The translations under genes were made by a program, and so were the position numbers. Positions 1-5,972 of a DNA stretch of 11,581 nt are shown here, in pieces (position 1 is the stretch's first letter; each line of letters begins with the position of its first letter). The DNA is from Stenotrophomonas sp. UBA2124 (GTDB lineage Bacteria > Pseudomonadota > Gammaproteobacteria > Xanthomonadales > Xanthomonadaceae): the NCBI GenBank assembly GCA_002329155.1, contig DCXY01000020.1, positions 498 to 12,078 of the forward strand. Reading direction: 5' to 3'. The notes beneath the pieces are model-generated. The model was given only the letters and a program-made list of their open reading frames with translations. It did not search any database and was not told the origin of the DNA.

Positions 1-461
1 CGGTCGAGCTGTCGCGGCTGAATGTCGAACACGGCAGCGGTGGCCCGTTCGGCGCGGTGGTGTTCGGCCCGGATGACAAGGTGATCGCCGCGGCGGTGAA
101 CCGCGTGGTACCGCACGCCACCTCGCTGGCCCATGCCGAGAACATGGCCTACATGCTGGCCCAGCAGAAGCTCAACACGCCGCGCCTGAACGACCTGCTG
201 TCGCCGGTCACTCTGGCCACCTCCTCGCAGCCCTGCTGCCAGTGCTATGGCGCCACCGTGTGGGCCGGCATCGACCGCCTGCTGATCGGCGCCAGCGCCG
301 CCGACGTGGAAGAACTCACCCCCTTCGACGAAGGCCCGCTGCCGGCCAACTGGGTGGGCGAGCTGAACAAGCGTGGCATCGAGGTGGTGCAGGGCCTGCA
401 CCGCGACGACGCCCGCGCGGTGCTGCGCGACTACGGCCAGAACGAAGGCGCGCGCTACTGA
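1..461 (+). CDS. Nucleoside/cytidine-deaminase-family enzyme, 3' part
   Basis: The reading frame is open from the window edge (first whole codon at base 3) to a TGA at 459-461, so the start lies outside. The translation has the two zinc signatures of the cytidine/deoxycytidylate deaminase superfamily. HAE (about bases 144-152) supplies a zinc ligand and the catalytic glutamate. PCCQC (about 231-245) fits the PCxxC motif that supplies the two zinc cysteines. An upstream GGPFGAVV segment matches the strand before HAE in guanine-deaminase and tRNA-deaminase-like enzymes. Family knowledge: cytosolic hydrolytic deamination of a purine or pyrimidine base or nucleoside. The C-terminal part after PCxxC (FDEGPLPANW, then KRGIEV) resembles GuaD-like nucleoside deaminases more than TadA, but the substrate cannot be settled from this fragment. 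The gene ends 63 bases before rlmM on the same strand. Confidence 0.88.
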   Translation, partial: VELSRLNVEHGSGGPFGAVVFGPDDKVIAAAVNRVVPHATSLAHAENMAYMLAQQKLNTPRLNDLLSPVTLATSSQPCCQCYGATVWAGIDRLLIGASAADVEELTPFDEGPLPANWVGELNKRGIEVVQGLHRDDARAVLRDYGQNEGARY

Positions 462-473
462 TTCCCGCCGCGC

Positions 474-494
474 TGGCAGGGCAAGCCCCTGCCA
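474..494 (+). terminator. Short perfect hairpin between deaminase and rlmM
   Basis: An eight-base-pair perfect stem (TGGCAGGG at 474-481, CCCTGCCA at 487-494) closes a five-base loop 13 bases after the deaminase stop. No T-run follows, so this is at best a weak or Rho-assisted terminator or an mRNA-end stabiliser. Confidence 0.4.
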
Positions 495-514
495 CTGCCG
501 CATCCACGCATTCC

Positions 515-520
515 AAGGAA
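515..520 (+). promoter_or_regulatory. Ribosome binding site of rlmM
   Basis: AAGGAA lies four bases before the ATG at 525. It supports that start, which also begins the conserved N-terminal MTGLLCYCRQGFE segment. Confidence 0.7.
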
Positions 521-524
521 CCCC

Positions 525-1574
525 ATGACCGGCCTGCTGTGCTACTGCCGCCAGGGCTTTGAACCCGAACTTGCCGGCGAACTCAACGAGCGCGCCGGCG
601 CGGCCGGCATTGCCGGTTACGCGCGTACCCAGCGCAACGACGGCTATGTGGTGTTCGTCACCGACGACGCACAGGCACTGGACCAGCGCCTGCCGTGGCG
701 CGAACTGATCTTCGCCCGGCAGAAGCTGCGCGTGCTGGCCGAGCTGCCACAGCTGGACCCAGGCGACCGCATCAGCCCGATCATCGAAGTCCTGCAGGGC
801 CAGCCGCGTTTTGGCGAGCTGTGGGTGGAACACCCCGATTCGGATGCGGGCAAGCCGCTGGCCGGTCTGGCGCGCAGCTTCGGCAACGCGCTGCGGCCGG
901 CGCTGCGCAAAGCCGGCCTGCTCACCGACAAGGACAACAGCAAGCTGCCGCGCCTGCACATCGTGTTCGTGGATGGCACCCACGCCTTCGTCTGCGCCGC
1001 CGACACCCGCGACAGCGCACCGTGGCAGTTGGGCATCCCACGCCTGAAGCTGCTGCCCGACGCGCCCTCGCGCTCGGCACTGAAGCTGGAAGAGGCGCTG
1101 ATGACCCTGCTCACGCCCGAGGAGCGCGAGGCATTGGTGAAGCCCGGCATGCGTGCCGCCGACCTGGGCGCCGCACCCGGTGGTTGGACCTGGGTGCTCA
1201 CCCACCAGCACCTGCATGTAAGCAGCATCGACAACGGCCCGCTGCGCCAGCATGTGCTCGACACCGGTCTGGTTGAACACCTGCGCGCCGATGGCTTCCA
1301 TTGGCAACCGGAAACCTCGCTGGACTGGATGGTCTGCGACATGGTCGAGCAGCCGCGCCGCGTGGCCGAGCGCATGGCCACCTGGCTGCGCGAAGGCTGG
1401 TGCAGGCACGCCATCTTCAACCTCAAACTGCCGATGAAGAAGCGTTGGGACGAAACCCGCCTGTGCCTGGAACTGTTTGCCGCGCAGGCCGGCAAGCCGC
1501 TGACCATCCGCGCCAAGCAGCTGTACCACGACCGTGAGGAAATCACGGTGTTCGTGACGCCTGCCCGCGCCTGA
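525..1574 (+). CDS. rlmM: 23S rRNA (cytidine-2'-O)-methyltransferase RlmM
   Basis: This 349-residue protein matches RlmM, which uses S-adenosylmethionine to methylate the 2'-hydroxyl of C2498 (E. coli numbering) in 23S rRNA before the large subunit is assembled. The N-terminal segment LLCYCRQGFE is typical, and roughly residues 1-170 correspond to the ferredoxin-like and THUMP RNA-binding region. The C-terminal Rossmann methyltransferase domain begins near residue 185. Its SAM-binding motif DLGAAPGGWT is at 213-222, an acidic DWMVCDMVE strand follows, and a conserved lysine in NLKLPMK (K301) fits the catalytic lysine of 2'-O-methyltransferases. The length is close to the 366 residues of the E. 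coli enzyme. It stands alone downstream of the deaminase, with hairpins on both sides, so it may be transcribed separately. The ATG is supported by AAGGAA at 515-520. Confidence 0.95.
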   Translation: MTGLLCYCRQGFEPELAGELNERAGAAGIAGYARTQRNDGYVVFVTDDAQALDQRLPWRELIFARQKLRVLAELPQLDPGDRISPIIEVLQGQPRFGELWVEHPDSDAGKPLAGLARSFGNALRPALRKAGLLTDKDNSKLPRLHIVFVDGTHAFVCAADTRDSAPWQLGIPRLKLLPDAPSRSALKLEEALMTLLTPEEREALVKPGMRAADLGAAPGGWTWVLTHQHLHVSSIDNGPLRQHVLDTGLVEHLRADGFHWQPETSLDWMVCDMVEQPRRVAERMATWLREGWCRHAIFNLKLPMKKRWDETRLCLELFAAQAGKPLTIRAKQLYHDREEITVFVTPARA

Positions 1575-1583
1575 CGCACGCCA

Positions 1584-1616
1584 CCGGTTGATGCTGCGAA
1601 CGCGGCATCACACCGG
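1584..1616 (+). terminator. Long hairpin just after rlmM
   Basis: It starts nine bases after the rlmM stop. CCGGT (1584-1588) pairs with ACCGG (1612-1616), TGATGC (1589-1594) pairs with GCATCA (1605-1610), and TGC pairs with GCG (one wobble) around a GAAC loop. One C at 1611 is bulged, giving about 14 pairs. No T-tract follows. It most likely ends or protects the rlmM transcript. Confidence 0.55.
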
Positions 1617-1632
1617 CTGCAGCCCCAGCCGT

Positions 1633-1638
1633 TACCAT
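1633..1638 (+). promoter_or_regulatory. Possible -10 box of the lipoprotein gene
   Basis: TACCAT matches the TATAAT consensus at four of six positions. It lies 27 bases before the ATG at 1666, leaving room for a short leader carrying the GGAG site. No convincing -35 box is visible; its expected place falls in or beside the preceding hairpin. Confidence 0.35.
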
Positions 1639-1655
1639 GGGTGCGTGCCCGAACC

Positions 1656-1659
1656 GGAG
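1656..1659 (+). promoter_or_regulatory. Ribosome binding site deciding the lipoprotein start
   Basis: GGAG lies six bases before the ATG at 1666. It favours this start over an in-frame TTG at 1588, which lies inside a hairpin and would bury the signal peptide. Confidence 0.65.
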
Positions 1660-1665
1660 ACCCAC

Positions 1666-2097
1666 ATGGTCCGCTCGTTCCTGCCGCTGGCCCTGTTGTT
1701 TACCCTGCTGCTTGGCCTCACCGCCTGCAGCGCACCTGCCGCCACCACGCCCGCCGTGGCCGGCCCTTCGCCCGCACCGCCTGCCGCAGCCACCCCCGCC
1801 CCGGCATCGGCGGTGGTCGTGGACCAGAGCTGCCGCAGCGATGCCGACTGCACGGTAAAGAACGTCGGCAACTGCTGCGGCTACTACCCGGCCTGCGTGA
1901 ACGTGGCCAGCGCCACCGACCCTGCCGCGGTGCAGGCCAACTGTCAGGCCAAGGGCATGATGAGCGTGTGTGGCTTCCCAGAAATCAGCGGCTGCAGCTG
2001 CGTGAAGGGCAAGTGCGAATCCGCCGGGCAGGGCGCCAACCCGCTGCGTGTGCCGATTGAAACCACACCGGTTGAAAGCCCGCCGGCCAAACGCTGA
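1666..2097 (+). CDS. Cysteine-rich putative lipoprotein
   Basis: The 143-residue product starts with a classical lipoprotein signal: MVR, then a hydrophobic stretch, then the lipobox LTAC with the acylated cysteine at residue 21. After cleavage and lipidation it should be anchored in a membrane facing the periplasm. A proline/alanine-rich linker of about 25 residues follows. Next comes a compact domain of about 65 residues with ten cysteines (SDADC, NCCGYYPAC, ANC, SVC, SGCSC, GKC), probably held by up to five disulfides. The C-terminal tail is again proline-rich. The even cysteine number and spacing suggest a small disulfide-rich binding module rather than an enzyme. I do not recognise the family and assign no function. 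The ATG is chosen because of GGAG at 1656 and the intact signal. Whether it shares a transcript with the next gene, 84 bases on, is unclear. Confidence 0.8.
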   Translation: MVRSFLPLALLFTLLLGLTACSAPAATTPAVAGPSPAPPAAATPAPASAVVVDQSCRSDADCTVKNVGNCCGYYPACVNVASATDPAAVQANCQAKGMMSVCGFPEISGCSCVKGKCESAGQGANPLRVPIETTPVESPPAKR

Positions 2098-2105
2098 ACA
2101 TGCCG

Positions 2106-2129
2106 TGGCGCAGGGTCTGGCGCAGTCTC
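2106..2129 (+). repeat. Tandem 12-base direct repeat upstream of the unknown gene
   Basis: Two adjacent 12-base units, TGGCGCAGGGTC (2106-2117) and TGGCGCAGTCTC (2118-2129), match at ten of twelve positions. They lie about 50-75 bases before the ATG at 2182. A third near-copy is at 2961-2972. They could be regulator binding sites or chance in GC-rich DNA. Confidence 0.45.
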
Positions 2130-2166
2130 ACTCCCTGCCACACCCCTGTCGCATGCTGGCAGCCAT

Positions 2167-2176
2167 GGAGGGAGGA
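2167..2176 (+). promoter_or_regulatory. Strong ribosome binding site of the unknown gene
   Basis: GGAGGGAGGA ends five bases before the ATG at 2182. It is the strongest Shine-Dalgarno in the window and fixes this start. Confidence 0.8.
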
Positions 2177-2181
2177 CCCTG

Positions 2182-2904
2182 ATGCAGGCAATCGAACTGA
2201 AGGACCCGGCCGCGTTCGGCAATGAATTCCTGCGGCTCACCTTGCTGCAGGGTTTCCAGTCGCTGACCAAGCGCGACCTGGAACTGCTGATCTTCGTGCT
2301 GCTCGAACGCGATGGCGCGATCAGCCGCAGTGAATCCAATGCGGCGGTGGCGCTGCGCCTGCGGGTGACGCCGGCCAAGGTCAAGGGCCTGCGCCGCGAT
2401 GGCTACGCGCGTTGGCGCGCACTGGTGCCCGAGGAAGGCGAAGCCGCCCTGCAACGCATCGTTGCCGGCGTACTGACCGAAGCCAACCTGCGCTCGGGCG
2501 CCAAGCATGTGACCGAACGCAGCCGCAAGGAGGGCTTCCTCGCCATCCGCATCGAACACCCGGACGACGCGCAGCAGTTCGAGCAGGCCATTCTCGATGT
2601 CGGTGCCATTCCGGTGTACGAACGCAACCGCGACGTGGTGGCGGTGCGCTTCGACACCCTGCTCAAGATCGCCGAACGCTGGAACTACCTGCAGCCGGAT
2701 CCGGCAGCCACCCTGGCCGAGTTGAAGAAGCTGGCGCCCACCTCCGAGGAAGTGGCCGACCTGCTGAAGAAAGACATCACCAAGCTGCGCTGGGAAGACC
2801 TGCGGCGCGCCCTGAACAGTCTCGGTGCCAAGGCGATCAGCTCCACCGCGGAAGGCGGCCTGAAGGGGCTGCTGAAGCTGCTGTTCCCCTTCATTCCGGG
2901 CTGA
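2182..2904 (+). CDS. Uncharacterised protein with helix-turn-helix-like segment
   Basis: I do not recognise this 240-residue protein. It has no signal peptide and looks cytosolic. Residues about 15-45 form a leucine-rich helical region containing LTKRDLELLIFVLLERDG. Residues about 52-78 have the shape of a helix-turn-helix: a first helix ending in ALRL, a turn RVTP, and a basic second helix AKVKGLRRDGYARW. DNA or RNA binding is therefore plausible. The middle part (about 115-165) looks like a mixed alpha/beta domain (FLAIRIEHP, then DVVAVRFDTLLKIAE). Residues 180-215 are charged and helical, and the last 16 residues are glycine/leucine-rich and hydrophobic, ending in LLFPFIPG, which might touch a membrane or partner. 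A strong GGAGG site precedes it. No gene in the neighbourhood suggests its job. The codon composition looks like that of its neighbours. Confidence 0.85.
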   Translation: MQAIELKDPAAFGNEFLRLTLLQGFQSLTKRDLELLIFVLLERDGAISRSESNAAVALRLRVTPAKVKGLRRDGYARWRALVPEEGEAALQRIVAGVLTEANLRSGAKHVTERSRKEGFLAIRIEHPDDAQQFEQAILDVGAIPVYERNRDVVAVRFDTLLKIAERWNYLQPDPAATLAELKKLAPTSEEVADLLKKDITKLRWEDLRRALNSLGAKAISSTAEGGLKGLLKLLFPFIPG

Positions 2905-2960
2905 AACAGCAACGCCACGGCCACCTTTCAAACTGGCGCGGGCATGGCTGTGGGCCGGTG

Positions 2961-2972
2961 TGGCGCAGGCTC
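2961..2972 (+). repeat. Third copy of the 12-base repeat
   Basis: TGGCGCAGGCTC differs at one of twelve positions from the copy at 2106-2117. It lies 57 bases after the stop of the unknown gene, so the copies bracket that gene. Confidence 0.4.
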
Positions 2973-2979
2973 AGCCTGC
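2965..2979. promoter_or_regulatory. Perfect 15-base palindrome, possible operator
   Basis: GCAGGCT and AGCCTGC flank a single central C. A one-base loop cannot form a hairpin, so if functional it would act as a protein-binding dyad. It ends seven bases before a TAGGAT -10-like box, that is, over the expected -35/spacer region of the EF-hand gene's promoter. Confidence 0.35.
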
Positions 2980-2985
2980 AGTGGG

Positions 2986-2991
2986 TAGGAT
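2986..2991 (+). promoter_or_regulatory. Possible -10 box of the EF-hand gene
   Basis: TAGGAT matches TATAAT at four of six positions, with no clear -35 box. It implies a leader of about 115-125 bases. The 210-base gap around it (2905-3115) otherwise holds the 15-base palindrome and a small hairpin at 3051-3066. Confidence 0.3.
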
Positions 2992-3050
2992 GTCACCACA
3001 GCCAGACGGTTCTGCCGCCGCCATGCCTGCCTTGCGCAAACCAGCGCGGG

Positions 3051-3066
3051 GTCGGCCAGAGCCGAC
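3051..3066 (+). repeat. Small perfect hairpin in the EF-hand leader
   Basis: GTCGGC (3051-3056) and GCCGAC (3061-3066) pair perfectly around a CAGA loop, about 50 bases before the EF-hand start. It may be a leader structure. Confidence 0.35.
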
Positions 3067-3115
3067 GTGCATTGCGAGGGACGGCGCGGGCGGACCGGCT
3101 GGCATTCACTCCACC

Positions 3116-3529
3116 ATGAGGTTACCCGTGTTCCGCGTTCGCCCCTGCCTGCTTGGCCTGCTCGCCTGCCTGCCGCTTTCCATCGCCCACGCCCAGGTGG
3201 GCCCGCGCGATACCGCCACCACCGCGCCGCTGCAGGGCGCGCCGGTGAACGTGCGCGAACAGCCGCTGTCCAGCGGCCGCGTCACCCATGCCGCGCAGGT
3301 GCAGACCGCACCGGGCCAGGCGCAGGTGACGGTGCGCTCGATCCAGCCGGACAAGGTGGCGGGCAATTACCGCATCAACTTCGAGGCGCTGGATGTGGAT
3401 GGCGATGGCTTCATCAGCCTGGAAGAAGCGCAGGCCAATCCCTCACTGGCCGACGAGTTTAAGGCGCTGGACAGCAAACGCCGCGGCAAGCTGGATCGCG
3501 AGCAGCTCAAGGGCTGGCTGGTGCAGTAA
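3116..3529 (+). CDS. Exported EF-hand protein
   Basis: This is a 137-residue protein with a Sec signal peptide: basic start, a hydrophobic stretch CLLGLLACLPLSIA, and probable cleavage after AHA before QVGP. The mature part has a low-complexity region rich in T, A, Q and V. Near the C-terminus is one canonical calcium-binding EF-hand loop, DVDGDGFISLEE, with D at positions 1, 3 and 5, G at 6 and E at 12. A second candidate loop, DSKRRGKLDREQ, has lost most calcium ligands (K at 3, R at 5, Q at 12), so it probably only packs against the first. It is likely a small periplasmic calcium-binding or sensor protein with unknown partners. The start is uncertain: the ATG at 3116 has no clear Shine-Dalgarno, while an in-frame GTG at 3128 has GAGG six bases before it and also keeps a full signal peptide. 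The frame is open upstream to about 2960, but that part looks non-coding. Confidence 0.82.
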   Translation: MRLPVFRVRPCLLGLLACLPLSIAHAQVGPRDTATTAPLQGAPVNVREQPLSSGRVTHAAQVQTAPGQAQVTVRSIQPDKVAGNYRINFEALDVDGDGFISLEEAQANPSLADEFKALDSKRRGKLDREQLKGWLVQ

Positions 3530-3538
3530 AGCCGCAAC

Positions 3539-3564
3539 GCCCCTCGTCCGTTGGCGACAGGGGC
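3539..3564 (+). terminator. First hairpin after the EF-hand gene
   Basis: GCCCCT (3539-3544) pairs with AGGGGC (3559-3564) and GTC (3546-3548) with GAC (3556-3558), with one bulged C. The structure begins ten bases after the TAA. No T-run follows on the plus strand. It probably ends the EF-hand transcript together with the next hairpin. Confidence 0.5.
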
Positions 3565-3570
3565 TGCAGA

Positions 3571-3600
3571 AAGCGCGCCTCAAAGCCCCGAGGCGCGCTT
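3571..3600. terminator. Strong hairpin at the convergent gene junction
   Basis: AAGCGCGCCTC (3571-3581) and GAGGCGCGCTT (3590-3600) form a perfect 11-pair stem around an eight-base loop. It lies at the junction of the plus-strand EF-hand gene and the minus-strand ubiI gene and overlaps the ubiI stop codon. Read on the minus strand the stem runs into CTTTCT, a short U-rich tail, so it is most likely the ubiI terminator and may work in both directions. Confidence 0.65.
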
Positions 3601-4758
3601 CCAGAACAACGACAGCAGCGGCGGCATGCGGCCCGCCAAACCGAGCAGTGCACCGCGTGCCAGCGTCAGATGCAGCTCGTCATTGGAAAACACCTTGTTG
3701 ATCGCGTCGAAGCCATAGGCTGCCACGGTGTTGTCACTGCGGCGCGCACGCGCCCAGCGTTGCAGGCGGTGCGGCGCAGTCCAGTCCTGCCGGCGCTGCC
3801 GCGCCTCGCGCACCATGTCGCGCAGGCCAGCGACATCACGCAGGCCCAGATTGACGCCCTGCCCGGCTAGCGGATGCACCACATGCGCGGCATCACCCAG
3901 GGTCAACACGCGCCCGGCCACGTAGGCCTTCGCCAACTGTCGCCGCAGCGGAAATGCAGCGCGCGGCGACACCGCGCGCAGTTCGCCCAGACGCCCGGCG
4001 AACGCATTGGTCAGCTCGCGGTTGAAGCTGTCGTCGTCCAGCGCCAGCACGCGTTCGGCCTCCGCGTCAGGCAACGTCCAGACGATGGAACTGCGGTGCG
4101 TGTCATACGGCAGCACCGCCAGCGGGCCGGTGGCGAGAAAACGCTGCCACGCGGTGTCCTGGTTCGGCAGCGCGCTGTCGATGTAGCCCACCACACCACG
4201 CTGGCCGTAGTCGTGGCGCGACACTTCCAGACCTGCCAGCGTGCGCAGCGTGGATTCGCCACCATCAGCGGCGATGGCGATGGCCGCTTCGATGCGACGA
4301 CCATCATCCAGCCGCAGGCGCACGCCTTTCCCGTCCTGCTCCATGCTCTCCACGCGCGCGGGGCAATACAGCTGCACGCCCGCACCCGGCAACGCCGCCC
4401 ACAGGCGGTCCACCAGCAGGCCGTTCTCGACGATCCACCCCAGTTCGCGGCGCCCCAGCGAATCTGCATCGAAGGTCAGATCACCGCCACCGCCCGCATC
4501 CCAGACGCACATGCGGCGATAGGCGCGCACCTTGGCCTGACGCACGGATTCCCATACGCCCAGTGATTCAAACAACGCGGCGTTGTCGGCGGCGAAGGCG
4601 AACACGCGCAGGTCGGGCCGCTGCGGCGACCATGCCGACGGCTCACGTCCTTCGACCAGCGCCACCTGCAGGCCTTCGTTGGCCAGCGCCAGCGCGCAGG
4701 CCGCACCCACCACGCCGCCACCGACGACCACTGCATCCCATTGCCCGCGACGGCTCAT
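3580..4758 (-). CDS. ubiI: UbiI/VisC-type ubiquinone flavin hydroxylase
   Basis: This 392-residue protein is a UbiH/UbiF/COQ6-family FAD-dependent monooxygenase acting on a polyprenyl-phenol ring in ubiquinone synthesis at the inner-membrane face. It shows the dinucleotide-binding GGGVVG (13-18), the ADG segment (164-166) and the FAD ribityl motif GDAAHVVHPLAGQGVNLG (288-305). The stretch VWD...LTFDADSLGRRELGWIVEN (about 85-112) closely resembles E. coli UbiI, the C5 hydroxylase, from memory of that sequence. Its place just behind ubiH is the same as in the E. coli ubiH-ubiI order. The alternative is a UbiF-like role in C6 hydroxylation of the benzoquinol, and regiospecificity in this family cannot be proven from sequence alone. 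Its ATG overlaps the ubiH stop (ATGA, 4755-4758), implying coupled translation. A strong hairpin overlaps its 3' end. Confidence 0.9.
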   Translation of the reverse strand: MSRRGQWDAVVVGGGVVGAACALALANEGLQVALVEGREPSAWSPQRPDLRVFAFAADNAALFESLGVWESVRQAKVRAYRRMCVWDAGGGGDLTFDADSLGRRELGWIVENGLLVDRLWAALPGAGVQLYCPARVESMEQDGKGVRLRLDDGRRIEAAIAIAADGGESTLRTLAGLEVSRHDYGQRGVVGYIDSALPNQDTAWQRFLATGPLAVLPYDTHRSSIVWTLPDAEAERVLALDDDSFNRELTNAFAGRLGELRAVSPRAAFPLRRQLAKAYVAGRVLTLGDAAHVVHPLAGQGVNLGLRDVAGLRDMVREARQRRQDWTAPHRLQRWARARRSDNTVAAYGFDAINKVFSNDELHLTLARGALLGLAGRMPPLLSLFWKRASGL

Positions 4759-5966
4759 CGCGCTTCACTCCTGCACAGTTCGGGCACCTGCCCGCGGAAA
4801 CCCATGGCCCCGCCCACCAGCCACGACTGCAACGGCGTGGCCTGCGCAGCGGCGACCAGGCCAAGGCTGCGCAGCGGGCGCATCAACGGCGAGGCATTGC
4901 TGGTCAGCCGTGCCAGACCATCGGAGAAGGCGAGCGTCTGCTCGCGGTCAGGCCCGCGCCGCTGCACGTAAGCCTGCAGCAGGTCGGCGGCACCGGCATC
5001 CTGCGCTGCATCGCCGATCAATTCAGCCAACGTGAGCGCATCGCGCAGGCCCAGATTGAAACCCTGCGCCCCCAGCGGATGAATGGTCTGCGCGGCGTTG
5101 CCGAGCAGCAGCGCGCGTTCGCCCACCAGCCGCGTGGCCAGCACCTGGATCAACGGGTAGGCGCTGCGCGGGCCGCTTTCCAGCAACCGCCCCGCGCGCC
5201 AACCCACGGCGTCCTGCAGGCGCGCCAGCCACGCGCTGTCGTCCAGTGCCATCACCGCATCGGCCTGCTCTCGGGCCACGCCGTGGACCACGCCGTAATG
5301 GCGGTCGCCGCGCGGCAGCAGGGCGGTCGGGCCGGTATCGGTGAAGCGTTCATAGGCGGTGCCGTCCGGCGCCTTGGCCGGGCGCAGCCGCGCCACGAAC
5401 AGTGTCTGTTCGTAGTCATGCTCGGTGGCGTCGATACCCAGCGCCTGCCGCACGGCGCTGCGGGTGCCATCGGCGCCCACCACCAGCCGGGCTTTCAGCG
5501 TGCGCTGGCCGTTGTCGTCGGCAAGCAGCACGTCACGGTAGCCACCGGCGCTGTCGCCCAGACCGACGAATCTGGCCGGGCGGTAGCGGGTCAGGTACCG
5601 CAGCTCGCCCAGCCGCGCCTCCAGTGCCTGGCCGAAATCGCGTGCCACCACCACCTGGCCGAAGGCATCGCGGCCATAGTCCTGCGCCTGCATCACCACG
5701 CGGCCGAAGTCACCGGCACGGCTGACATGGATGCGGCGGATCGGGCCGCCCGGGTTGGCCAGGTGCTGCATCACCCCCAGCGCGGTCAGGGCGTTGACCG
5801 TGGCGGCAGCGAAACTGAGGTTGCGCTGGTCGAACACCGCCGGCAGGGTGCCGCCGGGGGTGGCCTCGACCAGGCCCACGTCCAGCCCGAGGCGGTCCAG
5901 GGCAATGGCAAGGCTGGCGCCCACCAGGCCGCCGCCGACGATCACTACGTCATGGTTCTCACTCAT
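4755..5966 (-). CDS. ubiH: 2-polyprenyl-6-methoxyphenol hydroxylase UbiH
   Basis: This 403-residue FAD monooxygenase of ubiquinone biosynthesis is assigned as UbiH, the ring C1 hydroxylase. It has GGGLVG (11-16), GADG (164-167), and GNAAQTIHPLGAQGFNLGLRD (about 289-309). The asparagine in GNAAQ replaces the aspartate of the usual GD motif, and this substitution is typical of UbiH. HVSRAGDFG (80-88) and QDYGRDAFGQVV (95-106) also align with E. coli UbiH. One small oddity is HPLGAQG where relatives usually have HPxAGQG. It is the first gene of a two-gene minus-strand operon with ubiI. In E. coli pepP precedes ubiH, but here the gene starts opposite a plus-strand membrane-protein gene, 116 bases away. 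No Shine-Dalgarno precedes the ATG; a TATCAT box lies six bases before it, suggesting a leaderless mRNA. Confidence 0.93.
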   Translation of the reverse strand: MSENHDVVIVGGGLVGASLAIALDRLGLDVGLVEATPGGTLPAVFDQRNLSFAAATVNALTALGVMQHLANPGGPIRRIHVSRAGDFGRVVMQAQDYGRDAFGQVVVARDFGQALEARLGELRYLTRYRPARFVGLGDSAGGYRDVLLADDNGQRTLKARLVVGADGTRSAVRQALGIDATEHDYEQTLFVARLRPAKAPDGTAYERFTDTGPTALLPRGDRHYGVVHGVAREQADAVMALDDSAWLARLQDAVGWRAGRLLESGPRSAYPLIQVLATRLVGERALLLGNAAQTIHPLGAQGFNLGLRDALTLAELIGDAAQDAGAADLLQAYVQRRGPDREQTLAFSDGLARLTSNASPLMRPLRSLGLVAAAQATPLQSWLVGGAMGFRGQVPELCRSEAR

Positions 5967-5972
5967 GTGGCC

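Noticed and set aside
644..1579. A 311-codon minus-strand frame opposite rlmM
   Set aside because: The plus-strand frame carries the rlmM motifs; the minus frame is serine/arginine-rich shadow sequence.
1588..1665. N-terminal extension of the lipoprotein from TTG 1588
   Set aside because: It would place 26 extra residues before the signal peptide and start inside a hairpin, while the ATG at 1666 has a good ribosome binding site.
2165..2182. Five-codon ORF overlapping the ATG of the unknown gene
   Set aside because: It is made up mostly of the Shine-Dalgarno sequence itself and has no ribosome binding site of its own.
2128..2931. A 267-codon minus-strand frame opposite the unknown gene
   Set aside because: The plus-strand gene has a strong ribosome binding site and a sensible globular composition, while the minus frame lacks a start signal and is low-complexity.
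3051..3066. Possible Stenotrophomonas dispersed palindrome (SMAG-type)
   Set aside because: The stem is short and lacks the GTAG head that marks those elements.
2960..3115. N-terminal extension of the EF-hand protein from 2960
   Set aside because: It would bury the signal peptide behind about 52 low-complexity residues.
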